Of a stretch of DNA of 64,000 bases, positions 54,723-62,501 are shown piece after piece. Positions within the stretch are counted from its first letter, which is position 1. The number at the start of each line of letters is the position of its first letter. The notes beneath the pieces were generated by a model. It saw only the letters and a list, made by a program, of their open reading frames with translations, ran no database searches and was not told where the DNA came from. The stretch is from positions 124,001 through 188,000 of the forward strand of contig NZ_FNZM01000002.1 in NCBI RefSeq assembly GCF_900109265.1. The letters are read 5' to 3'. Source of the DNA: Paraburkholderia tropica (GTDB lineage Bacteria > Pseudomonadota > Gammaproteobacteria > Burkholderiales > Burkholderiaceae). The translations under genes were made by a program, and so were the position numbers.

Positions 54723-56318
54723 ATGGCCGTTCATACCGCCGCCCACCATTCCAGCGGGCAGGTGCTGCCGTTCCGCGAGTCGCTGCTCGCCATGCTCGGC
54801 GTCTCGTTCGTGACCATGCTGGTCGCGCTCGATCAGACCGTCGTCGGCACCGCGCTGCCGACCATCGTCGCCGACCTGCGCGGCTTCGAGCTTTACGCGT
54901 GGGTCGCCACGTCCTATCTGCTCACCTCGGTTGTCACCGTCCCCATTTTCGGCCGGCTCGGCGATTACTACGGGCGCAAACCCTTCGTGATCGCGTCGAT
55001 CGTCGTCTTCACGGCGGCCTCGGTGCTCTGCGGCGCGGCCAACAGCATGTTGTTCCTCGTGATCGCGCGAGGCCTGCAAGGCATCGGCGGCGGCATGCTC
55101 GTGGGCACCGCGTTCGCCTGCATTCCCGATCTCTTTCCCGATTCGGTCGTGCGTCTGCGCTGGCAGGTGCTGATGAGTTCGGCGTTCGGCATCGCCAACG
55201 CGGTTGGGCCGTCGCTCGGCGGTTTTCTCACGCAGTACTACGGCTGGCGTTCGGTGTTCTACGTGAACCTGCCGGTCGGCCTGCTTTCGCTGTACTTCGT
55301 CTGGCGTTTCCTGCCGCATCTGCGCCAGGTCGCGCACACCGGACGCATGCGGCTCGACTGGCCCGGCGCGCTGCTGATCGCCGTGACGCTCGGCTGCCTG
55401 CAACTGTTCGTCGAACGTCTGCCCGAGCATGGCGTGACGTTCGGCGCGCTCGGCCTGCTCGCGCTCGCCGTCGCGGCGGCGTGGGCGCTGTGGCAATGGG
55501 AGCGGCGCTGCCCGCAGGCGATTCTGCCCGTCGACATGTTCCGCAACGCGAGCCTCAATGCGCTGTTCACGCTCGCCGTGCTCGGCGGCTTCACGATGTT
55601 CTCGCTGTTGTTCTACGCGCCGCTGCTGTTCCAGGGCGGCTTCGGCATGTCGCCGAACGAGGCGGGCGTCGTCATCACGCCGCTGGTGGTGTTCATCACG
55701 ATCGGCAGCATTGCGAACGGGCGCATCGTCTCGCGCATCCGCAATCCGAATCTGATGCTCTACATCGGCTTCGCGATGCTCGCGATCGCCTGTTTCGCGG
55801 TCGCGCTCGCGACGCGCTCCATGCCGCGCGGGCTGCTGATGACGTTCATGATCGTCGGCGGCCTCGGGCTCGGTTTCGTGATGCCGAATCTCACGGTGTT
55901 CGCGCAGCAGACGGCGGGCCGCGAGCATCTGGGCATCGCCACGGCGCTGCTGCAATCGCTGCGCATGATCGGCGGGATGATCGGCACGGCGCTGACCGGC
56001 ACGATGGTCACGCAGCTCTACGCGAGCGGCGTGCAAAAATCGCTCGCGGCCGATCAGGCGACGCACTGGCTGCCGCAACTCGCCGATCCGCAGATTCTGG
56101 TGAATCGCGACGCGCAGACCGCGCTGATTGGCGAACTCGCCAAGGCCGGGCACAATGGCGCGCCGCTGCTCGAAGCCGCGCGCGAGGCGCTGGTGGGCGC
56201 GATCCATCTGGGCATCGCGCTGGCGGCGCTGGTCGCGCTCGTCTCGCTATGGCAGACGCGGCGCGTGCCGCTCATCAAGCTTCAGCGCAAGGTCGAGCCC
56301 GTGATTCACGCGGACTGA
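54723..56318 (+). CDS. EmrB/QacA-type MFS drug efflux transporter (DHA2, 14 spans)
   Basis: The 531-residue protein has about 14 hydrophobic segments. The DHA2 motif VALDQTVVGTALPTIVADL in the first span region is present, with motif A IFGRLGDYYGRKPFVI and a motif-C-like GPSLGGFLTQYYGWRSVFY. It lacks an EmrA-like adaptor neighbour, so it may act alone. ATG 54723 is preferred over TTG 54693, which lies inside the palindrome. The marR gene 73 bases downstream probably regulates it. Confidence 0.93.
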   Translation: MAVHTAAHHSSGQVLPFRESLLAMLGVSFVTMLVALDQTVVGTALPTIVADLRGFELYAWVATSYLLTSVVTVPIFGRLGDYYGRKPFVIASIVVFTAASVLCGAANSMLFLVIARGLQGIGGGMLVGTAFACIPDLFPDSVVRLRWQVLMSSAFGIANAVGPSLGGFLTQYYGWRSVFYVNLPVGLLSLYFVWRFLPHLRQVAHTGRMRLDWPGALLIAVTLGCLQLFVERLPEHGVTFGALGLLALAVAAAWALWQWERRCPQAILPVDMFRNASLNALFTLAVLGGFTMFSLLFYAPLLFQGGFGMSPNEAGVVITPLVVFITIGSIANGRIVSRIRNPNLMLYIGFAMLAIACFAVALATRSMPRGLLMTFMIVGGLGLGFVMPNLTVFAQQTAGREHLGIATALLQSLRMIGGMIGTALTGTMVTQLYASGVQKSLAADQATHWLPQLADPQILVNRDAQTALIGELAKAGHNGAPLLEAAREALVGAIHLGIALAALVALVSLWQTRRVPLIKLQRKVEPVIHAD

Positions 56319-56390
56319 TGGCGGGTGTTTGCCGCGTCTTTTATCAACACCGCCCAACCCCGCTTTAACCGCCAGGCAGGATTTTTCAGC

Positions 56391-56843
56391 ATGGAAACTC
56401 AGGACCGCATCGCCATCGTTCAGCAGTTCGGACGCACTTATCGCGCTTTCATGTCGGCGTTCGAGGCGCAGGTGGGGCATCCGCTGCCGCGCTGGCGCAT
56501 CCTGCTCGCGCTGCACGACCAGAACGGCGAGTCGTCGCAGAAGCGGCTTGTCGAGCGTCTGCGCGTGGACCCGGGCGCGCTCACGCGTCAGTTGAAGCCG
56601 CTCGAAGCGCTTGGCTGGATCGCGCGCAGCGCCGATGAGCGCGACAACCGCATCACCAATGTGAAGCTCACGGCCGCCGGGCGCGAGGTGATCGAAGCGG
56701 GCTTGCCGCGCCGCAATGCGTTTCTGAACCAGACGATGTCGCTGCCCGACGACGCGCTCACCGCGCTGTCGGGCGCGTTGAAGATGATGGAAGAGCGGAT
56801 CGGCGTCGCGGCGATGCAGGCGGGTGCTCAGGACGGGGCATGA
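56391..56843 (+). CDS. MarR-family transcriptional regulator
   Basis: The 150-residue protein has the MarR winged helix (PRWRILLALHDQNGESSQKR, DPGALTRQLKPLEALGWIAR, DERDNRITNVKLTAAG). ATG 56391 is favoured over GTG 56325. As part of the same transcript as the DHA2 pump it is expected to repress that transcript through the palindrome at 54692-54705 and to be released by a toxic ligand. Ligand unknown. Confidence 0.92.
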   Translation: METQDRIAIVQQFGRTYRAFMSAFEAQVGHPLPRWRILLALHDQNGESSQKRLVERLRVDPGALTRQLKPLEALGWIARSADERDNRITNVKLTAAGREVIEAGLPRRNAFLNQTMSLPDDALTALSGALKMMEERIGVAAMQAGAQDGA

Positions 56844-56863
56844 ACGCCGTTTAACGCACGCGC

Positions 56864-56904
56864 AAAAAATTCAGGCGGCGGCGCACACTGTGCGACCGCC
56901 GCCT
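56864..56904 (-). terminator. Rho-independent terminator after the deaminase gene
   Basis: On the minus strand AGGCGGCG and CGCCGCCT arms, with a nested GCGCACA/TGTGCG pairing, are followed by AATTTTTT. It ends the convergent deaminase transcript 23 bases after its stop; on the plus strand no T-run follows. Confidence 0.85.
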
Positions 56905-56927
56905 TGTTACATCCGGACGCGGAAAAC

Positions 56928-58220
56928 TCAGAAGAACGTTTCGATCACTTCGGTCACGCGATACTGGCCGTCCACCATCAGCAACTGGCGCCACTTGTCG
57001 AACGTGAGACACGGGTGCGAGATGTCGAAGCCGATCATGTCGCCGACCTGAATGTCCGCGCCCGCCGGAATCTGCAGATACGCGTGCTGATCCATCATCT
57101 GAAACACTTCCCAGCCTTCGCTCGCGGCGATCTCGCGCGGCGCGCCCGTCACCTCGCCGTCGCGTGACGGACGATAGTGGCGCGTGGCTTCCGGAAAGCC
57201 CGCGTCGAAGGCGGCGTCGCGCTTGCCGAAGCCGATGATCGCGCGGCCCGGCTCCGGAATCGACTGCACATAAGCCCACAGTTGCAGCGCGGGCAGCAGC
57301 GCCACGCCCATTTCGCGCGCGACCGGATTGCGCGTGAGGATCTGCGATTGCGCCTGCTTGTAGACGCCCACGTCGTGCGTGAGATAGCAGCCGGGGCGCA
57401 GCACCACGTCGATTGTGCCCGCCTGGCTGGCCTGCGCGAATTCTTCGGCGACCACGTCGTACCACGCCGAACCCGCGCCCGAGAGCAGCGCGGGCGAGCG
57501 CGAGAAGCGGCCCGCGGCGGCGAGTTCCTCGGTCACGTTGAGCGCGTCGCGCAGGAAGGTGCGCACTTCGCTTTCTTCCTTGAGGATGCCTTCGTAGATC
57601 TCGACGCCCGCGAGTTGCAGCGAATCGGGATAGCGCGCGATGGCTTCGAGCACGGCGCGGCGCGTGTCGGCGTCGCGCACGCCGGTGCGCCCGCGCGGCA
57701 CGCCGAGTTCGAGCAGCAGGTTCAGCGTGCGGCGCGAGGCGCGGAAGAATTCGCCGAGCTGTTCGACGCCCGCGACCGAATCGACGAGACAGAAGAACTC
57801 GAACTCCGGATCGCTGAGCAGTTCGGCGATGATCGCCATGTTGCGGCGGCCCACGAGCTGGTTGGCCATCAGCACGCGCGTGACGCCGCCGCGATACGCG
57901 GCGCGCGTCTGATGCGCCGTGGCGAGCGTGATGCCCCACGCGCCGGTTTCGAGCTGGCGGCGGAACAGTTGCGGCGCCATCGTGGTCTTGCCGTGCGGCG
58001 CGAGCTTCACGCCGTAGCGCGTGACGAAGTCCTGCATCCACTTCAGATTGTGTTCGACGCGGTCCGCATACAGAACGGCGGCCGGCAGGCTCACGTCTTC
58101 GGCGAGCAGATTCCATTCGAGACGGCCCGCGTCCTGCAACGGCACGCTCGCGCCGGGCACGTTGCCGAGGCCCTTGCTGTTCGGGTCGATCGTCGCACTC
58201 TGATAGTTTGTAACTTTCAT
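56928..58220 (-). CDS. Amino acid deaminase, D-threonine-aldolase/D-serine-dehydratase fold
   Basis: The 430-residue PLP enzyme has an alanine-racemase-like barrel with the cofactor lysine K78 in VKLAPHGKTTMAP. The C-terminal D-serine-dehydratase-like domain carries the metal-binding pair H402 and C404 in SHPCLTFDKW. These zinc-dependent fold-type III enzymes act on D-serine, D-threonine or related D-amino acids; the exact substrate is open. ATG 58220 follows GGAG at eight bases. It is divergent from the RpiR - D-aminoacylase - RidA run, so all four likely serve D-amino-acid breakdown. Confidence 0.88.
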   Translation of the reverse strand: MKVTNYQSATIDPNSKGLGNVPGASVPLQDAGRLEWNLLAEDVSLPAAVLYADRVEHNLKWMQDFVTRYGVKLAPHGKTTMAPQLFRRQLETGAWGITLATAHQTRAAYRGGVTRVLMANQLVGRRNMAIIAELLSDPEFEFFCLVDSVAGVEQLGEFFRASRRTLNLLLELGVPRGRTGVRDADTRRAVLEAIARYPDSLQLAGVEIYEGILKEESEVRTFLRDALNVTEELAAAGRFSRSPALLSGAGSAWYDVVAEEFAQASQAGTIDVVLRPGCYLTHDVGVYKQAQSQILTRNPVAREMGVALLPALQLWAYVQSIPEPGRAIIGFGKRDAAFDAGFPEATRHYRPSRDGEVTGAPREIAASEGWEVFQMMDQHAYLQIPAGADIQVGDMIGFDISHPCLTFDKWRQLLMVDGQYRVTEVIETFF

Positions 58221-58288
58221 CTCGGTTCGCTCCATATTCTCTATTGCGCCTGATATTGCGGTACAGACAGGTTCGCCGTTGACTCGGT

Positions 58289-58309
58289 GATAGTACACAA
58301 AGTACCATC
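58289..58309. promoter_or_regulatory. Candidate operator between the divergent D-amino-acid genes
   Basis: GATAGTAC - acaaa - GTACCATC is an inverted repeat with one mismatch and lies in the AT-richer part of the 165-base gap between the deaminase and rpiR genes. Position and symmetry fit an RpiR-type operator that could serve both directions. Confidence 0.5.
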
Positions 58310-58385
58310 GCTTCGTGAATTGTTATTTACTAACACGGCGCTTTCGCCGTTCCCCTCCGTTCCGTCCGCTTACGTCCTGCCCGCC

Positions 58386-59366
58386 ATGAATTCTGCCGCC
58401 GAACCGGGCCGCTTCGACATCGTCGCGCGCATCGCGCAATGCGTGCCGGATCTGCGTCCCGCCGAGCGCGACGTCGCCGCCCTGATTCTCGACGATCTCG
58501 CCAGCGCCGCGCGCGCGAGCATCGGCGAACTGGCTCGGCGCGCGGGCGTGAGCATCGCGACCGTCACGCGCTTCGCCAAGGCCGTCGGCTGCCACGACGT
58601 GCGCGAACTCAAACTGCGCCTCGCCCAGGCGGCTGCCGTGGGCGAGCGATTCCTGCGCGGCGCGGCCGGGCAGGGCGAGCCTGCGAAGGCAAAGCGCGCC
58701 AAGGGCGCCAAAGGCGCCAGGCGCGATGCCAGCAAAGCCAATGCCACACCCGACGCAGACGCACCGCTCGCTACCCGGGTTTACGGCGAGATTCACGCCG
58801 CACTCGAGCAGAATCACGAATTGCTGCGCCAGGCGCCGTTCGCCGAGGCCGCCGCCGCGCTCGCGCAGGCCCGCATGATCTATGTGTTCGGCATGGGCGG
58901 CGGCTCCAGCGCGCTCGCCGACGAAATGCGCTTTCGCCTCGTACGCCTTGGACGCCCCGTCGCCTCATACCAGGATAGCCTGTTGCAGCGGATGGTGGCG
59001 AGCACGCTCGCGCCCGATTGCGTGGTCGTCGCGTTGTCGCTAACAGGACGCGTGCCCGAACTGCTCGACGCGTGCCGCATCGCGCGCGACTACGGCGCGA
59101 AGCTGATCGCCGTGACCGCGCCCGCGTCGCCGCTGGCCGCGCTCGCCGATTGGCTCGTGCCGATCGTCGCGAGCGAGACCGACTTTATTTACAAGCCGTC
59201 GTCGTCGCGTTACGCGATGCTGATGGCGCTCGACGTGCTCGTGACCGAACTCGCGCTCGCGCAGCCCGAGTCCAGCCGCGAATTGCTGCGCCGCATGAAG
59301 CACACGCTCGATGCGCATCGCGGCACCGCCGGGCGCGGCGGCGAGCGCCAGCCACTGGGAGACTGA
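58386..59366 (+). CDS. MurR/RpiR-family transcriptional regulator
   Basis: The 326-residue protein has the RpiR helix-turn-helix (LASAARASIGELARRAGVSI, ATVTRFAKAVGCHDVRELKL) and a C-terminal SIS sugar-isomerase-like effector domain (YVFGMGGGSSALADEMRFRL, VVALSLTGRVPELLDACRIA). Between them is a Lys/Ala-rich low-complexity linker of about 30 residues (KAKRAKGAKGARRDASKA). It ends one base before the D-aminoacylase start. Regulators of this type next to D-amino-acid enzymes are frequent in Burkholderiales. Confidence 0.93.
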   Translation: MNSAAEPGRFDIVARIAQCVPDLRPAERDVAALILDDLASAARASIGELARRAGVSIATVTRFAKAVGCHDVRELKLRLAQAAAVGERFLRGAAGQGEPAKAKRAKGAKGARRDASKANATPDADAPLATRVYGEIHAALEQNHELLRQAPFAEAAAALAQARMIYVFGMGGGSSALADEMRFRLVRLGRPVASYQDSLLQRMVASTLAPDCVVVALSLTGRVPELLDACRIARDYGAKLIAVTAPASPLAALADWLVPIVASETDFIYKPSSSRYAMLMALDVLVTELALAQPESSRELLRRMKHTLDAHRGTAGRGGERQPLGD

Positions 59367-59367
59367 C

Positions 59368-60858
59368 ATGCATTCGCACCCCGAAGCCGCCGATACGCTG
59401 ATCGTCGGCGCAATGCTGTATGACGGCACGGGCGCGCCGCCCGTCGAACGCGACGTGGCGTTGCGCGACGGACGCATCGTCGCCATCGGCAATCTGTCGA
59501 ACTGGCTCGCCGAAGAAGTGATCGAGGCGAACGGGCGCGCGCTCGCGCCGGGTTTCATCGACGTGCACACGCACGACGACACCCACGTGATCCGCTCGCC
59601 GCAGATGCTGCCGAAGATCAGTCAGGGCGTGACGACAGTAGTGGTCGGCAATTGCGGCATCAGCGCCGCGCCGGTCGCGCTCAAGGGCGATCCGCCCGAT
59701 CCGATGAACCTGCTCGGCGCGCGCGAGGCGTTCGCGTATCCGACCTTCGCCGCGTATGTCGCCGCCGTGAACGCGGCGAAGCCCGCCGTGAACGTGGGCG
59801 CGCTGATCGGCCATACGGCGCTGCGCAACAATCATCTGGATAACCTCAAGCGCGCGGCGACCCGTGACGAAGTCGCGGCCATGCGCGCGCAACTCGAAGA
59901 AGCGCTCGCGAATGGCGCGCTCGGCTTGTCGACGGGTCTTGCGTACGGCTCCGCGTACGAAGCCTCGACCGAGGAAGTCGCCACGCTCGCCGAGCCGCTC
60001 GCCGCCGCGGGCGCGCTCTACACCACGCATATGCGTACGGAATTCGACGCAATTCTCGACGCGATGGAGGAGGCGTATCACATCGGCAAGCACGCGCGCG
60101 TGCCGGTGGTGATCTCGCATCTGAAATGCGCCGGGCCGTCGAACTGGGGGCGCAGCGCGGAAGTGCTCGCGTCGCTCGACGGCGCGCGCAAGTATCAGCC
60201 GGTGGGCTGCGATTGCTATCCGTACAGCCGCAGTTCGTCGACGCTCGACCTCAAGCAGGTGACGGGCGACATCGACATCACGATCACGTGGTCCACGCCA
60301 CATCCCGAGCAGGCGGGCAAGCTGATCAAGGACATCGCCGCCGAATGGGGCGTCTCGCAGCAGGAGGCGGGCAAGCGCCTGCAACCGGCGGGCGCGGTCT
60401 ATCACAACATGTCGGAGGACGACGTGCGCCGCATCCTTTCGCATCCCGCGACGATGGTGGGCTCCGATGGTTTGCCGAACGATCCGCTGCCGCATCCGCG
60501 CTTGTGGGGCGCGTTTCCGCGCGTGCTCGGCCACTACGCGCGCGACGAGCAGTTGCTGCCGCTCGAAGAGGCGGTGCGCAAGATGACGGGTTTGTCGGCG
60601 CGGCGATACGGCCTCGCGCAGCGCGGCGAGGTGCACGTGGGCTGGCACGCCGACCTCGTGCTGTTCGATCCCGCGAAGGTGCGCGACGCCGCGACCTTCG
60701 ACAAGCCGCAGCAGGTGGCCGAGGGCATCGACGCGGTATGGGTGAACGGCGTGCTGTCATACCGCGACGGCCAGCCGACCGGCGAGCGCGCCGGGCATTT
60801 CGTGGCGCGCGGTCCGCGCGAGGCGAGTGCGAACACCAGCGCCAACGTGGCTTTTTAA
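59368..60858 (+). CDS. N-acyl-D-amino-acid deacylase (D-aminoacylase)
   Basis: The 496-residue amidohydrolase removes the acyl group from N-acyl-D-amino acids. Metal ligands are in place: H67 and H69 (DVHTHDD), C96 (VGNCGIS), and histidines in YTTHMRTE and VVISHLKCAG. The later aspartate is in TMVGSDGLPND. The numbering of H67/H69/C96 equals that of the Alcaligenes enzyme. ATG 59368 follows GGGAG and starts one base after the rpiR stop region. The released D-amino acid would feed the divergent deaminase. Confidence 0.94.
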   Translation: MHSHPEAADTLIVGAMLYDGTGAPPVERDVALRDGRIVAIGNLSNWLAEEVIEANGRALAPGFIDVHTHDDTHVIRSPQMLPKISQGVTTVVVGNCGISAAPVALKGDPPDPMNLLGAREAFAYPTFAAYVAAVNAAKPAVNVGALIGHTALRNNHLDNLKRAATRDEVAAMRAQLEEALANGALGLSTGLAYGSAYEASTEEVATLAEPLAAAGALYTTHMRTEFDAILDAMEEAYHIGKHARVPVVISHLKCAGPSNWGRSAEVLASLDGARKYQPVGCDCYPYSRSSSTLDLKQVTGDIDITITWSTPHPEQAGKLIKDIAAEWGVSQQEAGKRLQPAGAVYHNMSEDDVRRILSHPATMVGSDGLPNDPLPHPRLWGAFPRVLGHYARDEQLLPLEEAVRKMTGLSARRYGLAQRGEVHVGWHADLVLFDPAKVRDAATFDKPQQVAEGIDAVWVNGVLSYRDGQPTGERAGHFVARGPREASANTSANVAF

Positions 60859-60938
60859 GCCGATTCAATGTCGACACGCGGCGCGGCGCAGGACGACGCG
60901 CGCCGCACGATCTCAAAGCGATCTCAAAGGAGCAAACG

Positions 60939-61328
60939 ATGAAACGATATGGAGTGGAAGGCGGCAAGGGCCAGGGCGGTCAACATCTGCCGTTCGCGCG
61001 CGCGGTGGAAGCCGACGGCTGGCTCTACGTCTCGGGCCAGACGCCGATGGAAAACGGCGAGGTGATCAACGGCGGCATCGTCGAGCAGTCGCACAAGACG
61101 ATCCAGAACGTGTTCGCCATCCTCAAGGAAGCGGGTTACGGCCCGGAGCACGTGGTGCGCTGCGGCGTCTGGCTCGACGACGCGCGCGACTTCCAGTCGT
61201 TCAACAAGGTGTTCCGCGAGTACTTCGGCGATCATCCGCCCGCGCGCGCCTGCGTGCAGTCGAGCATGGTGATCGACTGCAAGGTGGAAGTGGACTGCGT
61301 GGCGTATAAGGCGCCGGCTGGGAAGTAA
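60939..61328 (+). CDS. RidA-family (YjgF/YER057c/UK114) imine deaminase
   Basis: The 129-residue protein has the RidA fold with GWLYVSGQTPMENGEV, the KTIQNVFAILKEAGYG helix and the substrate-binding arginine R103 in PPARACVQ. RidA proteins hydrolyse reactive enamine/imine intermediates released by PLP enzymes. Placement after the D-aminoacylase, and near the PLP deaminase, fits a clean-up role for that pathway. ATG 60939 follows AAAGGAG. Confidence 0.93.
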   Translation: MKRYGVEGGKGQGGQHLPFARAVEADGWLYVSGQTPMENGEVINGGIVEQSHKTIQNVFAILKEAGYGPEHVVRCGVWLDDARDFQSFNKVFREYFGDHPPARACVQSSMVIDCKVEVDCVAYKAPAGK

Positions 61329-61386
61329 GGCGCTTGCCTGGTTCAAGCGCGCTGGCGCTCTGGCTGTGGCAGGCGAAAAGCGAAAG

Positions 61387-61419
61387 ACGGTTGTCCGGTT
61401 AGCGGGCGGCCGTTTTTTT
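61387..61419 (+). terminator. Terminator after ridA, overlapping the antitoxin 3' end
   Basis: ACGGTTGTCCG and CGGGCGGCCGT pair over 11 bases (with some GU pairs) around GTTAG and run into seven T. It ends the rpiR-D-aminoacylase-ridA transcript inside the last codons of the convergent antitoxin gene. Confidence 0.72.
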
Positions 61420-61719
61420 ATTGTCGTGGCCATCGCGCGGCGTGCGCCGCGAAATGCGCAGCTCCACTTTCATGCCCGCGGCCACGGCCATGTTGATGAG
61501 CGAGTCGAGCGAGAACAGGTCGATCTTGCCGCGCACGAGGTCGGACACGCGCGGTTGCGTGACGCCGAAGATCTTCGCGGCCTGTGCCTGGCTCAGCGCG
61601 TTCTCTTTGATGTACTCCTCGAGTGCGATCATGAGGTCGCAGCGCAGCGTCATGTTTTGCGCCGCTTCGGGCGTGGCTTCGAGCGCATCCCAGACGCTGT
61701 CGAACGTTTCGATTTTCAT
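61399..61719 (-). CDS. XRE-family antitoxin (HigA-like)
   Basis: The 106-residue protein has a Cro/CI-type helix-turn-helix in the middle (ALSQAQAAKIFGVTQPRVSD then LVRGKIDLFSLDSLINMAVA), typical of the antitoxins paired with HigB/RelE-like toxins. The basic C-terminal tail (RISRRTPRDGHDNKKTAAR) is extra. Its ATG overlaps the toxin stop by four bases (ATGA), so the pair is translationally coupled with the toxin first, the HigBA order. It probably autoregulates the pair. Confidence 0.9.
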   Translation of the reverse strand: MKIETFDSVWDALEATPEAAQNMTLRCDLMIALEEYIKENALSQAQAAKIFGVTQPRVSDLVRGKIDLFSLDSLINMAVAAGMKVELRISRRTPRDGHDNKKTAAR

Positions 61720-62066
61720 GCTTCGGGCTCCGGTTTGAGGGCGGCGCGGTAGCGCTGCCGGGCAAGCGAAAGGTCGCTGAACGACGTTTTTTCCGTTTTC
61801 TTCGCGAAACAGTGCAGCACGTGAACGGTGTGACGAATGTTCGCCACGTAGAGCACGCGAAACGCGCCGCGCACGTCGCGCAGGCGAATTTCCCGCGCGC
61901 CGGGCGCGACCGGATTCATGGGCTTCCAGTCGTGCGGGTCGAGGCCGTGCTGCACGCGGCGCAGCTGACGCCCGGCTTCGATACGCGCCTTTTCAGGAAA
62001 GCGCTTCAGGTCGGCCAGTGCGCCGCCGCAGAATTCGAGCGGTTTGACATCGGTAACTTTATACAA
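61716..62066 (-). CDS. HigB/RelE-type toxin (phage Gp49-like family)
   Basis: The 116-residue basic protein matches the Gp49-like toxin family: the DLKRFPEKARIEAGRQLRRV helix, then GAREIRLRDVRGAFRVLYVA and the HVLHCFAKKTEKT strand region. Members cleave mRNA on ribosomes. The start is TTG at 62066, supported by a strong GGAGGAG ribosome-binding site about nine bases upstream and the absence of an in-frame ATG or GTG. The low-efficiency start codon may keep toxin below antitoxin. Confidence 0.88.
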   Translation of the reverse strand: MYKVTDVKPLEFCGGALADLKRFPEKARIEAGRQLRRVQHGLDPHDWKPMNPVAPGAREIRLRDVRGAFRVLYVANIRHTVHVLHCFAKKTEKTSFSDLSLARQRYRAALKPEPEA

Positions 62067-62501
62067 AATCTTATATCTCCTCCAGAGGACTGAGCGCCGA
62101 TTCCGGCCCGATGCGCACCGGGCCTGACATCGCTCAAGTCTCTGGATCGCCGCCGGATCGCGCCCCCGATTCCATCAAGCGCGTCCGCAGCGTTGGCCGT
62201 CCGGCCAGGGGGTCGGATATCCCAATATCTGAACGCCCCAATCACATATTGGAGATCGCGGAAAAACCGCCCTACAATCCAACCCATCCGACAGGGCGCG
62301 CCCAGCAATGGCAAAACAGGCGCACCCGACGCAGTCGGCACCACTCAAGACAAAGCCCGGCGGCGGCGCGCAGCGTCCGTCCAGCCAGGCGAAAACCGGA
62401 GACGTTTGCCATGTTCCAGCCTGCGGAAAACGCGGCCACTCGCCGTGCGTCCACGCACCGGGCGCCGCCTTGCGCCCGAGCGCATCGCCCCTCACCGAAC
62501 C
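62067..62501. other. Intergenic region between higB and the IclR gene, with AT-rich inverted repeats
   Basis: In this 435-base gap GATAT-CCCA-ATATC spans 62216-62229, and CCAATAT (62222-62228) pairs with ATATTGG (62246-62252). The two are nested and AT-rich in a GC-rich setting, so they are the best candidates for IclR-type operators. GGCCCG and CGGGCC at 62105-62124 form a weaker GC repeat. The IclR frame is open from 62193, so its true start is uncertain, but nothing before 62502 looks like protein. Confidence 0.45.
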
